Below are positions 63,864-64,000 of a DNA stretch of 64,000 nt, one piece after another; positions within the stretch are counted from its first letter, which is position 1; the number at the start of each line of letters is the position of its first letter. The stretch covers positions 868,001-932,000 of the forward strand of contig NZ_AP021881.1 in the NCBI RefSeq assembly GCF_009937995.1, read 5' to 3'. The notes below the pieces were generated by a model, which saw only the letters and a list, made by a program, of their open reading frames with translations, had not been told where the DNA came from and did no database searches. The position numbers were made by a program, and so were the translations under genes. The DNA is from Sulfuriferula nivalis. GTDB taxonomy: Bacteria; Pseudomonadota; Gammaproteobacteria; Burkholderiales; Sulfuriferulaceae.

Positions 63864-64000
63864 TTATTTTACGCCGAGCAATTCAACCTCAAATATTAAG
63901 GTGGCGTTAGGTGGTATTACGCCACCTGCACCGCGTGCACCGTAGCCTAATTGAGGTGGTATGGTTAACTTACGTACACCGCCGACTTGCATGCCTGCAA
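63864..64000 (-). CDS. FKBP-type peptidyl-prolyl isomerase, 5' part beyond the window
   Basis: Only the last 45 codons are inside the window. They read [16 protein letters not shown], then a Gly/Ala-rich [16 protein letters not shown] and end in EVELLGVK, the end of an FKBP domain (the LGYG and IPPNATLxFxVEL motifs). The stop codon is at 63864-63866. The rest of the gene, including any signal peptide, lies beyond the window. Confidence 0.9.
   Translation of the reverse strand, partial: AGMQVGGVRKLTIPPQLGYGARGAGGVIPPNATLIFEVELLGVK

Overview
The window is an ordinary chromosomal segment of a gram-negative, Betaproteobacteria-type genome of medium GC. The case for this is gene order and gene content. 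It carries rpoE-rseA-rseB-rseC-degP-lepA-lepB-DUF4845-rnc, then era-recO-pdxJ. It also carries hfq-hflX-hflK-hflC-DUF2065-hisZ-purA and metE with a divergent metR. A DsrE-like protein and periplasmic metallo-beta-lactamase-fold and rhodanese proteins would fit a Nitrosomonadales-like sulfur or iron oxidiser, but that placement is a guess. I see no phage, insertion sequence, CRISPR array or rRNA. There is one tRNA (Val, anticodon UAC).

Layout. 1-5.3 kb: 3' part of dapB, a small Gln/Met-rich exported protein, metE, and a metR-VOC-MazG operon, then tRNA-Val. 5.5-16.6 kb: a two-receiver GGDEF protein, then a minus-strand RND multidrug efflux operon (mdtA-mdtB-mdtC-outer membrane lipoprotein) with a Spy/CpxP-like chaperone upstream. 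16.8-24.5 kb: accessory genes, namely a thioredoxin-fold DUF255 protein, a LapA-like protein, a GNAT acetyltransferase, YbjQ, a lipoprotein and a Thr/Ala-rich protein of unknown function. This stretch also holds a thiopurine methyltransferase divergent from a MerR regulator, and an exported metallo-beta-lactamase-fold protein. 24.7-32.3 kb: an AT-rich orphan gene with a nuclease-like motif, DUF2288-rmuC-uvrD, a rhodanese, an outer-membrane protein and an M14 carboxypeptidase. 32.4-47.9 kb: pdxJ-recO-era, an inserted block (DUF4139, pgl, ene-reductase, pirin, LysR), then rnc through rpoE. 48.0-55.8 kb: DsrE-like protein, rlmM, a DUF2238 membrane protein, gltA-sucA-sucB. 55.8-64 kb: purA back to hfq on the minus strand, pgi, and the end of an FKBP-type isomerase gene.

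The genes form four working sets. One is envelope stress control (sigma-E, RseABC, DegP, the Spy-like protein, HflKC). One is translation and RNA (LepA, RNase III, Era, Hfq, HflX, RlmM). One is central metabolism (GltA, SucA, SucB, Pgi, Pgl). The last is drug, metal and electrophile defence (MdtABC, MerR/TPM, ene-reductase/pirin).

The points most worth a second look are these. SucB lacks the usual E3-binding domain and has no lpd gene beside it. The merR/tpm pair has a near-ideal MerR-type promoter with a 19-bp spacer and a CX7C sensor loop. The gene at 24.7-25.8 kb carries a PD-(D/E)XK-like motif. The metallo-beta-lactamase-fold protein has lost the two HxH ligands. The MdtC porter domain carries a Ser/Thr-rich insert. 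I found no clear multi-gene defence or other wholly new system.
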